A stretch of DNA of 64,000 bases from Nocardioides phosphati (lineage in GTDB: Bacteria; Actinomycetota; Actinomycetes; Propionibacteriales; Nocardioidaceae). The notes below the pieces were generated by a model that saw only the letters and a program-made list of their open reading frames with translations, did not search any database and was not told where the DNA came from. Made by a program: the position numbers and the translations under genes. The stretch is taken from NCBI RefSeq assembly GCF_014646375.1, contig NZ_BMNI01000003.1, forward strand, positions 360,909-424,908. Direction: 5' to 3'. The number at the start of each line of letters is the position of its first letter. The first letter of the stretch is position 1. Below are positions 43,532 through 54,880 of this stretch, in pieces.

Positions 43532-44701
43532 ATGACGTTCGCCCAGCTGTCGGTGATCGGGCTCGTCGCCCTCGCCGGGCCCCTCCTCGCGCTGCGGCGC
43601 TCGTGGCACCTGCCCGTGGTGCTCGGCGAGCTCCTCGCCGGCATCGCGATCGGCCGCACCGGCATCGCCTGGGTCGACCCGTCCGACCCGACGTTCACGT
43701 TCCTGGCCGACATCGGCTTCGCGCTGGTGATGTTCGTGGCGGGCACGCACGTGCCGGTGCGCGACCCCGCCCTGCGCCCCGCGCTCCGGTCCGGTGTGGT
43801 GCGCGCAGTGCTCGTAGCCGTGGCCGCGGCTGCGCTCGGCTGGGGCGTCGCGCTCGCCTCCGGCGTCCACCACGCCCCGCTGTACGCCGTGCTGATGGCG
43901 TCGTCGTCCGCCGCGCTGGTGCTGCCGGTCGTCGACTCGCTCGGCCTCGGCGGCCCGGCGGTCATCGGGCTGCTGCCGCAGGTCGCGGTGGCCGATGCGG
44001 CCTGCATCGTGGCGCTCCCGCTCGTCATCGACCCTGCGCACGCGGGGCGCGCGGCCCTCGGTGCGATGACCGTCGTGGCGGCCGCGGTCGCGCTCTTCTT
44101 CCTGCTCGGCTGGCTCGAGCGGCGCGGCATCCGCGACCGGGTGCACGACGTCTCCGAGGAACGGCTCTTCGCCGCCGAGCTCCGGATCCAGCTGGTGCTC
44201 CTCTTCGCCCTGGCCGCGCTCGCGCTCGAGATGCACGTCTCGATCATGCTGGCCGGCTTCGCCTTCGGCCTCGGCGTCGCCGCGGTGGGGGAGCCGCGGC
44301 GCCTCGCCAAGCAGCTCTTCGCGCTGACCGAGGGATTCTTCGGGCCGCTCTTCTTCGTCTGGCTCGGCGCGACGCTCAACCTGCGCGCGTTCGGCAGCCA
44401 TCCCGACATGGTCGTCCTGGGGCTCATGCTCGGCGCCGGTGCTGCGCTCACCCACCTCGTCGCCCTCGCGGTGAAGCAGCCGCTCTCGCTGTCGCTGCTC
44501 GCGGCGGCCCAGCTCGGCGTGCCCGTGGCGGCGGCGACGGTCGGCACCCAGCTCGGCGTGCTCCGCCCGGGCGAGGCGGCGGCGCTCATGCTCGGCGCGC
44601 TCGTGACCATCGCGGTCGCCGTGGCCGGCGGTGCCCTCGCCGCGCGCAGCGGACTCGTCACCACGTCGCCCCGCCCCGCAACGGGGGCGCCGGTCGCATG
44701 A
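43532..44701 (+). CDS. cation:proton antiporter, CPA2 family
   Basis: A 389-residue polytopic membrane protein of the Na+(K+)/H+ exchanger type (CPA2), about 12 membrane helices and no C-terminal regulatory domain. Landmarks are VVLGELLAGIAIGRTG, FLADIGFALVMFVAGTHV and MASSSAALVLPVVDSLGL. The ATG at 43532 is supported by a TATGTT box (43520-43525) 6 nt upstream that would give a leaderless message beginning just after ffs. It overlaps the DUF2252 gene by ATGA. Ion specificity unknown. Confidence 0.82.
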   Translation: MTFAQLSVIGLVALAGPLLALRRSWHLPVVLGELLAGIAIGRTGIAWVDPSDPTFTFLADIGFALVMFVAGTHVPVRDPALRPALRSGVVRAVLVAVAAAALGWGVALASGVHHAPLYAVLMASSSAALVLPVVDSLGLGGPAVIGLLPQVAVADAACIVALPLVIDPAHAGRAALGAMTVVAAAVALFFLLGWLERRGIRDRVHDVSEERLFAAELRIQLVLLFALAALALEMHVSIMLAGFAFGLGVAAVGEPRRLAKQLFALTEGFFGPLFFVWLGATLNLRAFGSHPDMVVLGLMLGAGAALTHLVALAVKQPLSLSLLAAAQLGVPVAAATVGTQLGVLRPGEAAALMLGALVTIAVAVAGGALAARSGLVTTSPRPATGAPVA

Positions 44702-45768
44702 CGCGCGACGCACGCGCCCTCACCGCGGCGTACGACGGGTGGCTGGCCGGGCAGATCCCGGTCGTCGCCGCCGACGTCGCGCGCAAGCACGAGGAGCTGG
44801 CGACGGACCGGCTGCGGTTCCTCCGCGGGACCTACTACCTGTGGCTGGTGCGCGTGGCCGAGCAGGTGCCCTGGGTGCTCGACACCGTCCGGCTGCCGGT
44901 CGTCGGCGACCTCCACGTCGAGAACTTCGGCACCTGGCGCGACGTCCACGACACCCCGCGCTGGGGCGTCAACGACCTCGACGAGCTCGCCCGCGGCCCC
45001 TGGCTGCTCGACCTGCTGCGGGTCGCGGTCTCGGCGCAGGTCGCGCCCCACGTGAAGGTCGCCGACGACGACGTCTGCGACCTCCTCCTCGCGGCGTACG
45101 CCGACGCGCGGCCGGCTGCCGGCATCGAGCTCGCTGGCAAGGACGCGAAGCACCTGCGCCCGCTCCTCCCGGAGCCGCCGGACGCCGACCGGTTCTACCG
45201 GAGGCTGCTGAAGGGTGCGACGGCCGCGGTGCCGGCGGCCGTCGCGAAGGCCTCGGCTGCGACGGCCCCTCCCGGCTGGGAGCCGACCTGGCACGTGCAC
45301 GCCGCCGGCACCGGCTCGCTCGGGCACCGCCGGATCGTCGGGGTGGGCAAGGCCGCCGACGGCACCTGGCACGCCCGCGAGGCCAAGGAGACCGGCCCCG
45401 GCACCGCGGTGTGGGCGGCCACGCAGGTCGACGGCATGCCGGAGCCCGACGCGGGTCTCTTCGCACGCACGACGAAGCAGCTCGGCTGCTCGCCCGACGC
45501 GGTCCGCGTCGACGGCTGGCAGGTGCGCGACCTCGCTCCGGACCTGGCTCGCATCGAGCTCTCCGGCCTCCGGCGCAAGGACGGCGGCCGGCTGCTGGGC
45601 TCGATGGCAGCGGCGACGGTCGACGTCCACGGCGTCGACGCGTCCGCGCAGGAGAAGGCGCGCGCCGAGGCGCACGCCCTCGACCCGCACCGGTTCCGCG
45701 AGGCCGTGGGGACGATGCACCAGGTGGTTCTCGCCGACCACGCCTCCTACGTCGTCGGACGCGCCTAG
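44698..45768 (+). CDS. DUF2252 family protein
   Basis: A 356-residue soluble protein with the DUF2252 signature LPVVGDLHVENFGTWRDVHD and a later VNDLDELARGPWLLDLLRV, which recall the kinase/aminoglycoside-phosphotransferase-like fold suggested for this family. Biochemical function is not known. The ATGA overlap with the antiporter gene indicates co-translation. Its TAG stop is also part of the TAGGCT box that probably serves the next gene. Confidence 0.8.
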   Translation: MTRDARALTAAYDGWLAGQIPVVAADVARKHEELATDRLRFLRGTYYLWLVRVAEQVPWVLDTVRLPVVGDLHVENFGTWRDVHDTPRWGVNDLDELARGPWLLDLLRVAVSAQVAPHVKVADDDVCDLLLAAYADARPAAGIELAGKDAKHLRPLLPEPPDADRFYRRLLKGATAAVPAAVAKASAATAPPGWEPTWHVHAAGTGSLGHRRIVGVGKAADGTWHAREAKETGPGTAVWAATQVDGMPEPDAGLFARTTKQLGCSPDAVRVDGWQVRDLAPDLARIELSGLRRKDGGRLLGSMAAATVDVHGVDASAQEKARAEAHALDPHRFREAVGTMHQVVLADHASYVVGRA

Positions 45769-45777
45769 GCTCGCTTC

Positions 45778-46755
45778 GTGCCCCTCCGTCTCGCTGCCTG
45801 CGTGCTGACCCTGGCTGCCCTCGTGGGCGGCTGCGGGGGAGGGACGCCTGCCGCGTCGCCGCCGGGTGGCTCGGGTACGACCCCGGCCGCGCCGACCGGA
45901 TCGCCGTCCGGGTCGGTGGTCGGGGCGCCGTCGCAGCCCGCGATCCAGATCCCCAAGGGTCTCGACGAGGCGATCGCGAAGGCCAACTCCCACGCGCCCA
46001 CGCACGTGTCCGACGGCCCCGACCGGCGCGTGCTCGGGGCCGACGCGAGCTGGCCGCAGTGCCCGGAGGGCATGGGCATCCCGCAGAAGCGCTCCAAGGG
46101 CGCGCCCCTGCCGACCGCCGCGGCCCGCTTCGTCGTCCTCGGCCTCACCAACGGCCCGAGCTTCACGCCGAACCCCTGCCTGGCCGACCAGGTCGCCTGG
46201 GCACGCTCGCGCAGCCTCCTCGTCTCGGCGTACGCCGTGGTGTCGTGGCCGGCGCCCGCCACACTCGCGCAGGTCAAGGACGCCGGCCCCTACGACGGCA
46301 GCACCCGCCTCGGCGCGCTCCACAACGCCGGGTACGCCGCGGCGGCGTACTCGCTGAAGACGATGCGCACCGCAGGCCTCGACGTGCCGGGCGTGTGGAT
46401 CGACGTCGAGCCGGTGCCCGACTTCGACTGGAGCGGCAACACCGGCGAGAACGCCGCCGTGGTGGAGGGCACGGCGCGGGGCTACCGCGACGCCGGGCTG
46501 CAGATCGGCTACTACTCGGTGCCCTCGCTGTGGAAGCGCGTCGTCGGCACGTGGCGCACCGGGGGAGCGCCGGAGTGGCGCGCGGCAGGCGAGACCTCGA
46601 TGGCGACCGCGCTCGCCCGCTGTGCCGCCGACTGGTCCTTCGGGGGCGGGCAGGCCGTGCTCACCCAGTGGATCGAGGACCAGCGCGACCGTGACGTCAC
46701 CTGCCCGGGCCAGGGTGGCCGGCTGGGCCGGTGGTTCACCCGCGTGCAGCCGTGA
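45778..46755 (+). CDS. lipoprotein with glycoside-hydrolase-like domain
   Basis: A 325-residue exported protein: lipobox LVGGCGGG (Cys near residue 19), a Pro/Ser/Thr linker to about residue 75, then a domain (LGADASWPQCPEGMGIPQKR ... FVVLGLTNGPSFTPNPC ... VWIDVEPVPDFDWSGN ... GYYSVPSLWKRVVG) resembling GH25-like TIM barrels, with the acidic pair IDVEP a plausible active site. Related proteins are common in Nocardioides-like genomes but uncharacterised, as far as I recall. The GTG follows a TAGGCT box (45766-45771) by 6 nt. Confidence 0.65.
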   Translation: MPLRLAACVLTLAALVGGCGGGTPAASPPGGSGTTPAAPTGSPSGSVVGAPSQPAIQIPKGLDEAIAKANSHAPTHVSDGPDRRVLGADASWPQCPEGMGIPQKRSKGAPLPTAAARFVVLGLTNGPSFTPNPCLADQVAWARSRSLLVSAYAVVSWPAPATLAQVKDAGPYDGSTRLGALHNAGYAAAAYSLKTMRTAGLDVPGVWIDVEPVPDFDWSGNTGENAAVVEGTARGYRDAGLQIGYYSVPSLWKRVVGTWRTGGAPEWRAAGETSMATALARCAADWSFGGGQAVLTQWIEDQRDRDVTCPGQGGRLGRWFTRVQP

Positions 46756-46809
46756 CCGGCGTACGGCCTGCCATGGTGTGTGTCAGTGGCGCCAACTAGG
46801 GTTCACGAC

Positions 46810-49185
46810 GTGGAAGCACCCCTCGCCCTGTACCGGCGCTATCGCCCGGAGACGTTCGCCGAGGTGATCGGCCAGGACCACGTCACCGAGCCGCTCCGTG
46901 CTGCCCTCGCCAACAACCGCGTCAACCACGCCTACCTCTTCTCCGGCCCGCGTGGCTGCGGCAAGACGACCTCCGCGCGCATCCTCGCGCGCGCCCTCAA
47001 CTGCGAGAAGGCCCCGATCGCCGACCCCTGCGGCGAGTGCGACTCGTGCCGCGACCTGGCGCGCGGCGGCCCGGGCTCGATCGACGTCATCGAGATCGAC
47101 GCCGCATCCCACGGTGGCGTCGACGACGCCCGTGACCTGCGCGAGAAGGCGTTCTTCGCGCCGGTGCGCAGCCGCTACAAGATCTACATCATCGACGAGG
47201 CCCACATGGTCACGACGCAGGGCTTCAACGCCCTGCTCAAGCTGGTCGAGGAGCCCCCGCCGCACCTGCGTTTCGTGTTCGCCACGACCGAGCCGGAGAA
47301 GGTCCTGCCGACCATCCGCTCGCGCACGCACCACTACCCGTTCCGGCTGATCCCGCCGCGCCTGCTGACGTCGTACCTCGGGCAGCTGTGCGACGCCGAG
47401 GGCGTCGCGATCGAGCAGGCGGCCCTGCCGCTCGTCGTCCGCGCGGGTGGCGGCTCGGCGCGTGACACGCTCTCCGTGCTCGACCAGCTGCTGGGCGGTG
47501 CCGGCTCCGACGGCGTCACCTACGACCTGGCGGCCGGCCTGCTCGGCTACACGCCCGACTCGCTGCTCGACGAGGTGGTCGACGCCTTCGCCGCGCGCGA
47601 CGGTTCGGGTGTCTTCGGCGTCGTCGACAAGGTCATCGAGACCGGCCAGGACCCCCGCCGCTTCACCGAGGACCTCCTGCGCCGCCTGCGCGACCTCGTC
47701 ATCGTCGCCGCGGTGCCCGACGCTCCGTCGACCGGTCTCCTCGACGTCGCCGAGGACGCCGGCGAGCGGCTCGTGGCGCAGGCGCAGCGGTTCGGTGCGA
47801 TCGAGCTCTCGCGTGCCGCCGACCTGGTGGCCAAGGGGCTGACCGAGATGCGCGGCGCCACCGCTCCGCGCCTCCTCCTCGAGCTGATCTGTGCCCGTGT
47901 GCTGCTGCCCGGTGCCGACGACACCTCCGACGGCGTGCTCGCGCGCCTCGACCGCCTCGAGCGGCGGATGACGATCGAGGGCGGTGCGCCGGCCGCCCCT
48001 GCCGCGCCGTCGGCCCCGCAACTGGCGGCGAACGGCGCTCCTGCAGCCGAGATTGCTGCCGCTCCTGACCAGTTGCGTGCCGAGCCCGGCTCCGGATCGA
48101 CCCGTGCCGCGGTCGCCGAGGCTGGCCAGGCCGTCGCGGGTGCCGGTGCGGCCGTGGCCCAGCGGGGCGTCGGTGCTGCCCAGTCGGGCATCGCCGCTGC
48201 CCGCGCCGCCGCGCGTCAGGTCACCTCGTCGGTGCCCGGTGCGGCTCGTCCGGGGGCCGCTCCGGAGGCTCCTGCGGCCGCTGCTCCCGGGGCTCCTGCC
48301 CCCGCCGACCCCGCGACCCACGGCTGGGACGCGGTGCGCCCCGGCTCGGGTGCCAACCCCACGCCCGGCGGGCCCGCCTCAACTCCAGTCGAGCCGACGC
48401 CCGCGACGCCCGACGCCCGTGCGGCCGCTGGGCCGACCGGGCAGCCGGGCCAGGCCGCTGCGCCGACCGGGCAGACGCCGCCTGCCCCCGCAGGCCCCGC
48501 GGCCCCCACCCCGGCCGCCCCCACCCCGGCAGCCCCCACCCCGGCAGCGCCCGCGCCGACTGCTTCCACGGGCGGCTCGCGCTTCGGCCTCCCCGACGTA
48601 CGCCGCCTCTGGCCCGACATGGTCGACCAGATCAAGGGCATGCGCCGCCTGACCTGGATGCTCCTCACCAACAACGCGCAGGTCGTGGGCGTCGACGACA
48701 CGACCCTGACGCTCGGCTTCGACAGCGCGGGGGCGCGCGACAGCTTCACGCGCGGCGACCACGCCGACCTGGTCAGCAAGGCCGGCGTCAAGGTCGTCGG
48801 CCACGCCTGGCGGGTCGAGGCGATCGTCGCGCAGGGCGGTCCGACCGCCTCCGTCAGCGCGGCTCCGACCGCCGCGATCCCCGAGCCGCCCGCGGACGAG
48901 GAGCCCGACGACCCGGCCGCCGAGGACCGTCGCGCGCTCTCCGCCGAGCAGGCTGCGGGCTCCGTGGCGGCCGGCGACCGCCCGAGCGTCAACCCGGCCC
49001 GCGAGGCCCTGCGCCAGGCCGCCACCGACCCCGGCGCGCAGGCGCAGCGGCCCGACCCGTTCGCCGCCGACGCAGAGGCCCACCGTGACGACCCCGACGT
49101 GGAGTCCATGGGCCTGAGCGGGGCCGAGCTGATCCAGCGCGAGCTCGGCGCCACCATCATCGAAGAGATCCGCCACGACGGCTGA
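46810..49185 (+). CDS. dnaX: DNA polymerase III subunits gamma and tau
   Basis: A 791-residue clamp-loader subunit. The start VEAPLALYRRYRPETFAEVI is canonical. Walker A GPRGCGKTTSAR is near residue 45, the zinc-binding cysteines are in LNCEKAPIADPCGECDSC, and Walker B is IYIIDEAHM. The AAA+ and lid domains end near residue 380. A ~220-residue Ala/Pro/Gly-rich linker, including tandem PAAPT units, separates them from the C-terminal tau domain (FGLPDVRRLWPDMVDQI). The GTG has a TAGGGT box (46797-46802) 7 nt upstream, so it is leaderless type. Confidence 0.96.
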   Translation: MEAPLALYRRYRPETFAEVIGQDHVTEPLRAALANNRVNHAYLFSGPRGCGKTTSARILARALNCEKAPIADPCGECDSCRDLARGGPGSIDVIEIDAASHGGVDDARDLREKAFFAPVRSRYKIYIIDEAHMVTTQGFNALLKLVEEPPPHLRFVFATTEPEKVLPTIRSRTHHYPFRLIPPRLLTSYLGQLCDAEGVAIEQAALPLVVRAGGGSARDTLSVLDQLLGGAGSDGVTYDLAAGLLGYTPDSLLDEVVDAFAARDGSGVFGVVDKVIETGQDPRRFTEDLLRRLRDLVIVAAVPDAPSTGLLDVAEDAGERLVAQAQRFGAIELSRAADLVAKGLTEMRGATAPRLLLELICARVLLPGADDTSDGVLARLDRLERRMTIEGGAPAAPAAPSAPQLAANGAPAAEIAAAPDQLRAEPGSGSTRAAVAEAGQAVAGAGAAVAQRGVGAAQSGIAAARAAARQVTSSVPGAARPGAAPEAPAAAAPGAPAPADPATHGWDAVRPGSGANPTPGGPASTPVEPTPATPDARAAAGPTGQPGQAAAPTGQTPPAPAGPAAPTPAAPTPAAPTPAAPAPTASTGGSRFGLPDVRRLWPDMVDQIKGMRRLTWMLLTNNAQVVGVDDTTLTLGFDSAGARDSFTRGDHADLVSKAGVKVVGHAWRVEAIVAQGGPTASVSAAPTAAIPEPPADEEPDDPAAEDRRALSAEQAAGSVAAGDRPSVNPAREALRQAATDPGAQAQRPDPFAADAEAHRDDPDVESMGLSGAELIQRELGATIIEEIRHDG

Positions 49186-49199
49186 GGGAGAACAGACCC

Positions 49200-49580
49200 A
49201 TGACGCAGAACCCGTTCGGTGCCGAAGGCGGCTTCGACATGGCAGCGCTGCTGCAGCAGGCGCAGCAGATGAAGGACGACCTCGCGGTCGCGCAGGAGGC
49301 GCTGGCCAACGCCACCTTCGAGGGCACCGTCGCCGGCGGCGCGGTCACCGCGACCGTCAACGGCCACGGCGACCTGCTCGGCGTCCAGATCAAGGCCGGT
49401 GAGTTCGACGGCTCCAACCCCGACGAGCTGGCCGACCTCGGCGACATGGTCGTCGCGGCGTACCGCGACGCCAAGGCCAAGGCCGACGCCACCTCCGAGG
49501 AGAGCATCGGCATGATCACCGGAGGCCTGACGCGCGGCCTCCCCGGCATGGGCGGCGGCAGCGCGCCCGCCGGCTTCTGA
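49200..49580 (+). CDS. YbaB/EbfC nucleoid-associated protein
   Basis: A 126-residue DNA-binding protein with the YbaB core ([20 protein letters not shown], then [19 protein letters not shown]) and a Gly-rich tail. It lies 14 bp after dnaX with a GGGAGAA ribosome site and 13 bp before recR, the conserved dnaX-ybaB-recR order. It forms dimers that bind DNA; a precise role is not established. Confidence 0.92.
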   Translation: MTQNPFGAEGGFDMAALLQQAQQMKDDLAVAQEALANATFEGTVAGGAVTATVNGHGDLLGVQIKAGEFDGSNPDELADLGDMVVAAYRDAKAKADATSEESIGMITGGLTRGLPGMGGGSAPAGF

Positions 49581-49593
49581 GGACACACCGAAC

Positions 49594-50193
49594 TTGTACG
49601 AAGGCATCGTCCAGGACCTCATCGACGAGCTCGGCCGCCTGCCCGGCGTCGGTCCCAAGAGCGCGCAGCGCATCGCGTTCCACCTGCTCCAGGCCGAGCC
49701 CGAGGACGTACGCCGGCTGGCCGAGGTCCTCGTCCAGGTCAAGCAGCGCGTGAAGTTCTGCTCGGTCTGCTTCAACGTCTCCGAGGAGGAGCAGTGCCGG
49801 ATCTGCCGCGACCCGCGGCGTGACCCGAGCGTCATCTGCGTCGTCGAGGAGTACAAGGACGTCGCCGCGATCGAGCGCACCCGCGAGTTCAAGGGGCGCT
49901 ACCACGTGCTCGGTGGCGCGATCAGCCCGATCGACGGCATCGGCCCCGACCAGCTCCGGATCCGCGAGCTGCTGGTGCGCCTGGCCGACGGCACGGTCCA
50001 GGAGGTCATCCTCGCGACCGACCCCAACCTCGAGGGCGAGGCGACCGCGACCTTCCTCACGCGCAACCTCAAGCCGCTGGGCTTGCGCGTGACGCGTCTT
50101 GCGAGTGGACTGCCTGTGGGAGGCGACCTCGAGTACGCCGACGAAGTGACTTTGGGGCGTGCATTCGCCGGACGGAGGAGCGCAGATGGCTGA
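49594..50193 (+). CDS. recR: recombination protein RecR
   Basis: A 199-residue recombinational repair protein acting with RecO and RecF to load RecA. It has an N-terminal helix-hairpin-helix ([17 protein letters not shown]), a four-Cys zinc finger ([17 protein letters not shown]), a Toprim domain ([15 protein letters not shown]) and a C-terminal Walker-like tail. The start is TTG ([12 protein letters not shown] follows), as homologues begin here. Its 3' end overlaps the DUF5063 gene by 8 bp. Confidence 0.95.
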   Translation: MYEGIVQDLIDELGRLPGVGPKSAQRIAFHLLQAEPEDVRRLAEVLVQVKQRVKFCSVCFNVSEEEQCRICRDPRRDPSVICVVEEYKDVAAIERTREFKGRYHVLGGAISPIDGIGPDQLRIRELLVRLADGTVQEVILATDPNLEGEATATFLTRNLKPLGLRVTRLASGLPVGGDLEYADEVTLGRAFAGRRSADG

Positions 50194-50806
50194 CGACAAC
50201 GGGCAGGTCGAGGTCCAGGACGGCGAGGCGCGGCTGGCTGCGCTCGACGTCGAGCACGGCGAGTTCGCCGCGCAGATCGCCGACCAGGTCGAGAGCTTCC
50301 TGATCGCGCTCAACGCGATCGCCCGCGAGGAGTCCGCCGGCGTCGCCGTGCCGATGCTCCTGCTCGAGGTGTCGCAGATCCTGCTCGCCGGCGCCCGCCT
50401 CGGCGTCCAGCAGGACTTCAACCCGGTCCAGGAGTTCCAGCCCGACGTGGGCCCGGAGCCCGAGGGCATCGACGACCTGCGCATCTCCCTGGCCAAGCTG
50501 CTCGACAACCTCGACACCTACAGCTTCGTCTTCGACCCATACCTTCCCGAGGTGGTCGAGGGCCAGCTCTCCGACGACATGGTCGCCATCGCCGCCGACC
50601 TCGACAACGGCCTGCGCCACTACCGGCTCGGCAACGTCGCCGAGGCGCTGTGGTGGTGGCAGTTCTCCTACGTCAGCAACTGGGGCAACCTCGCCGGCGC
50701 CGCGCTCAACGCGCTGCTCGCCGTCATCACCCACGACCGGCTCGACGCCGAGTTCACCGGTGAGGACGAGGAGATCGCGGTCGCCGAGGAGATCCTCGGC
50801 GAGTGA
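50186..50806 (+). CDS. DUF5063 protein
   Basis: A 206-residue acidic, mostly helical soluble protein ([56 protein letters not shown]). The family is conserved behind recR in actinobacteria but lacks a known function. An 8-bp overlap with recR implies coupling. A GCCCCGC / GCGGGGC dyad (50807-50813 with 50840-50846) after its stop could be a weak terminator. Confidence 0.8.
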   Translation: MADDNGQVEVQDGEARLAALDVEHGEFAAQIADQVESFLIALNAIAREESAGVAVPMLLLEVSQILLAGARLGVQQDFNPVQEFQPDVGPEPEGIDDLRISLAKLLDNLDTYSFVFDPYLPEVVEGQLSDDMVAIAADLDNGLRHYRLGNVAEALWWWQFSYVSNWGNLAGAALNALLAVITHDRLDAEFTGEDEEIAVAEEILGE

Positions 50807-50873
50807 GCCCCGCGTGCGCTGCGCGTGACTGAGATATCAGCGGGGCGCGCCGTACGCCGCCGGTAGACTCACG

Positions 50874-50879
50874 GCCCGT
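50874..50879 (+). promoter_or_regulatory. candidate -10 box for lysC-asd
   Basis: TAGACT, identical to the ffs -10 box, lies 57 nt before the lysC GTG in a 130-bp gene-free gap. No good -35 match is visible, so this is a weak assignment. The lysC ribosome site is GAGTGAGGA. Confidence 0.3.
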
Positions 50880-50936
50880 GGGCTGCGCCCGCTGGCGCGC
50901 CCGGGATCCGTCCAGCAGTGGAGTGAGGAAACAACC

Positions 50937-53266
<2,330 letters not shown>

Positions 53267-53273
53267 CATTCCG

Positions 53274-53354
53274 CGCAAGCCAAAGGCCCGGCGGCCGAGG
53301 AAGAGCCCAAGCCCACTCCCTGGGATTCCTCGGCCGCCGGGCCTTTCGCTTGCG
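53274..53354 (+). terminator. very long palindromic terminator after asd
   Basis: Arms 53282-53302 and 53326-53346 form a perfect 21-bp stem. After a single C-C mismatch, CGCAAGC (53274-53280) pairs with GCTTGCG (53348-53354), extending the hairpin to 28 base pairs around a 23-nt loop. It ends the lysC-asd transcript. The size is unusual for a simple terminator. Confidence 0.85.
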
Positions 53355-53409
53355 CTCGGGCCTCCTCCTGGCTCGGGAGGGCCCGGAGGCCTGCGTCCCG
53401 CGGCAACGA

Positions 53410-53443
53410 GAGAGGGCCCCGCCGGCTTCGGCAGGGCCCTCTC
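53410..53443 (-). terminator. terminator for the minus-strand membrane protein gene
   Basis: GAGAGGGCCC (53410-53419) pairs with GGGCCCTCTC (53434-53443), with an inner GCCG/CGGC pairing around GCTT. It lies 15 bp beyond the stop of the convergent gene, so with the asd terminator it makes a back-to-back pair. Confidence 0.75.
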
Positions 53444-53458
53444 GCGACGCGGGGTTGG

Positions 53459-54835
53459 TCAGTCCTCGGCGGAGTGGCGGGTGACCCACTGGGCGAGGAC
53501 GTAGCAGGCAGCCGTGAGCGGCGGGATGATCAGCACGATCCACCAGTTCGAGATCCAGCTCGCCAGGAAGAGCAGCGTCAGCATCGAGGTCAGGCCGACG
53601 GCGAGGAAGCTCGTGCTCGGCGGCTGGGGCACGCGGAAGAGGCGCAGGAGCAGGGCGCCCACCACGACCAGGACCAGCAGGACGAGCAGGAGCACGAGGA
53701 ACCCGGGGCCACCGCAGGAGTGGACGCCGCGGATCTTCTCGCAGCCCTGCAGGCTCAGCCAGGTCAGCCCGCAGGCCAGCAAGCCGACGAGGAGGCCGAC
53801 GATCGCCGCACCGACCTCGGGGGCCGTCTCCGGCACGGAGACCATCGGGGCCCGGTCCTTCGGTGGCTTCGGGACGGCCGACGACTTGGGTGCCTTCGGG
53901 GGCTTGGGCGCCTTCTCGCGCTTCGGCTTCGCGGCCTTGGTGTCGATGCGCTCCTCGACGTACATCGGGCGCGCGTCCGCCGTCGCCGGCGCCGGCTGGG
54001 CCGGAGCGGCGGAGGGCAGGACTGCGGTGTGCTCCACGTCGGCCGGCGGAGCGTACGGCGCGGGTGCGGCCGGAGCTGGAGCGGCGGGGGCTGCCGGCGT
54101 CGGCGTGGCTGCCTCGACGGGCGCTACCGGAGCGGGGGGCGTCGGCTCGGTGGGTGCGGGCGGGTGGGGGACCGACGGCTCCGCCGGCGCGATCGGCGCC
54201 TCGGGGGCGGGGGCGGGGGCGGCGGGCTCCGCGGCGGGAGCCGGGGCCTCCGCGGGCGCTGCGGACGCAGGCTCCGCAGCGGGCGCACGCCGTCCGAACA
54301 TGAAGGGCGCCGGAGCGCCGCTCCCCGCCGGGACCACCGGTGGTGCAGCGGGCGCCTGGGGCGCCGCCGGCTCGGGAAGGACGGGCTCCGTCACGGACTG
54401 ACCGGACGGCTCCGCCGTGGTCGTCGCGTCCGTCGGGGCAGCGGGCGCGGCCGGTGCTGGCGGGGTCGGGGTCGTCGGGGCGGCGCTGCCAGGCGGCGCG
54501 AAGCGCGAGGGCTCGGGCGTCGTGGCTTCGGGCGCGGAGACCGGCGGGGGAACCGGAGCAGCCGGAGCGGCAGCCGGAGCGGCGGCAACCGGGGGAGCAG
54601 CCGGGGGAGCAGCCGGTGCCGCAGGTGGGGCCGCCGGGGCCTCTGCGGCGGACGCGGGCGCCGTGTCGGACGCAGGCGCTTCCGCGGTGGCGCTCTCGTC
54701 GGCCGACGGCGTGGCGGGCTCGGCCGGAGCGGCGCCCTTCTCCTTGCGCTTGCGGCGCAGTCCGAAGGACGGCAGCTCGAGGTTCACCTCGAGCGGCTTG
54801 CCTCCGTCATCTCCCTGTGCAGGCTTCTCTCCCAT
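53459..54835 (-). CDS. membrane protein with long Ala/Pro-rich cytoplasmic arm
   Basis: A 458-residue protein I cannot assign. Residues 35-285 are almost entirely Ala/Pro/Glu/Thr, followed by a Lys/Pro-rich stretch (KPKREKAPKPPKAPK). About four membrane helices occupy residues 335-455, with two Cys-containing loops (LQGCEKIRGVHSCGGPG) that may form a disulfide outside. Low complexity makes similarity searches unreliable. The ATG has a CAGACT box (complement of 54843-54848) 7 nt upstream. Confidence 0.6.
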   Translation of the reverse strand: MGEKPAQGDDGGKPLEVNLELPSFGLRRKRKEKGAAPAEPATPSADESATAEAPASDTAPASAAEAPAAPPAAPAAPPAAPPVAAAPAAAPAAPVPPPVSAPEATTPEPSRFAPPGSAAPTTPTPPAPAAPAAPTDATTTAEPSGQSVTEPVLPEPAAPQAPAAPPVVPAGSGAPAPFMFGRRAPAAEPASAAPAEAPAPAAEPAAPAPAPEAPIAPAEPSVPHPPAPTEPTPPAPVAPVEAATPTPAAPAAPAPAAPAPYAPPADVEHTAVLPSAAPAQPAPATADARPMYVEERIDTKAAKPKREKAPKPPKAPKSSAVPKPPKDRAPMVSVPETAPEVGAAIVGLLVGLLACGLTWLSLQGCEKIRGVHSCGGPGFLVLLLVLLVLVVVGALLLRLFRVPQPPSTSFLAVGLTSMLTLLFLASWISNWWIVLIIPPLTAACYVLAQWVTRHSAED

Positions 54836-54880
54836 GCCCGCGAGTCTGCCAGATCACACCGGTCCGGCAGGATGTTCGAC

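Noticed and set aside
48480..48560. Short tandem DNA repeats in dnaX as a repeat array
   Set aside because: They encode a PAAPT-type linker between the clamp-loader and tau domains, as usual in high-GC dnaX.
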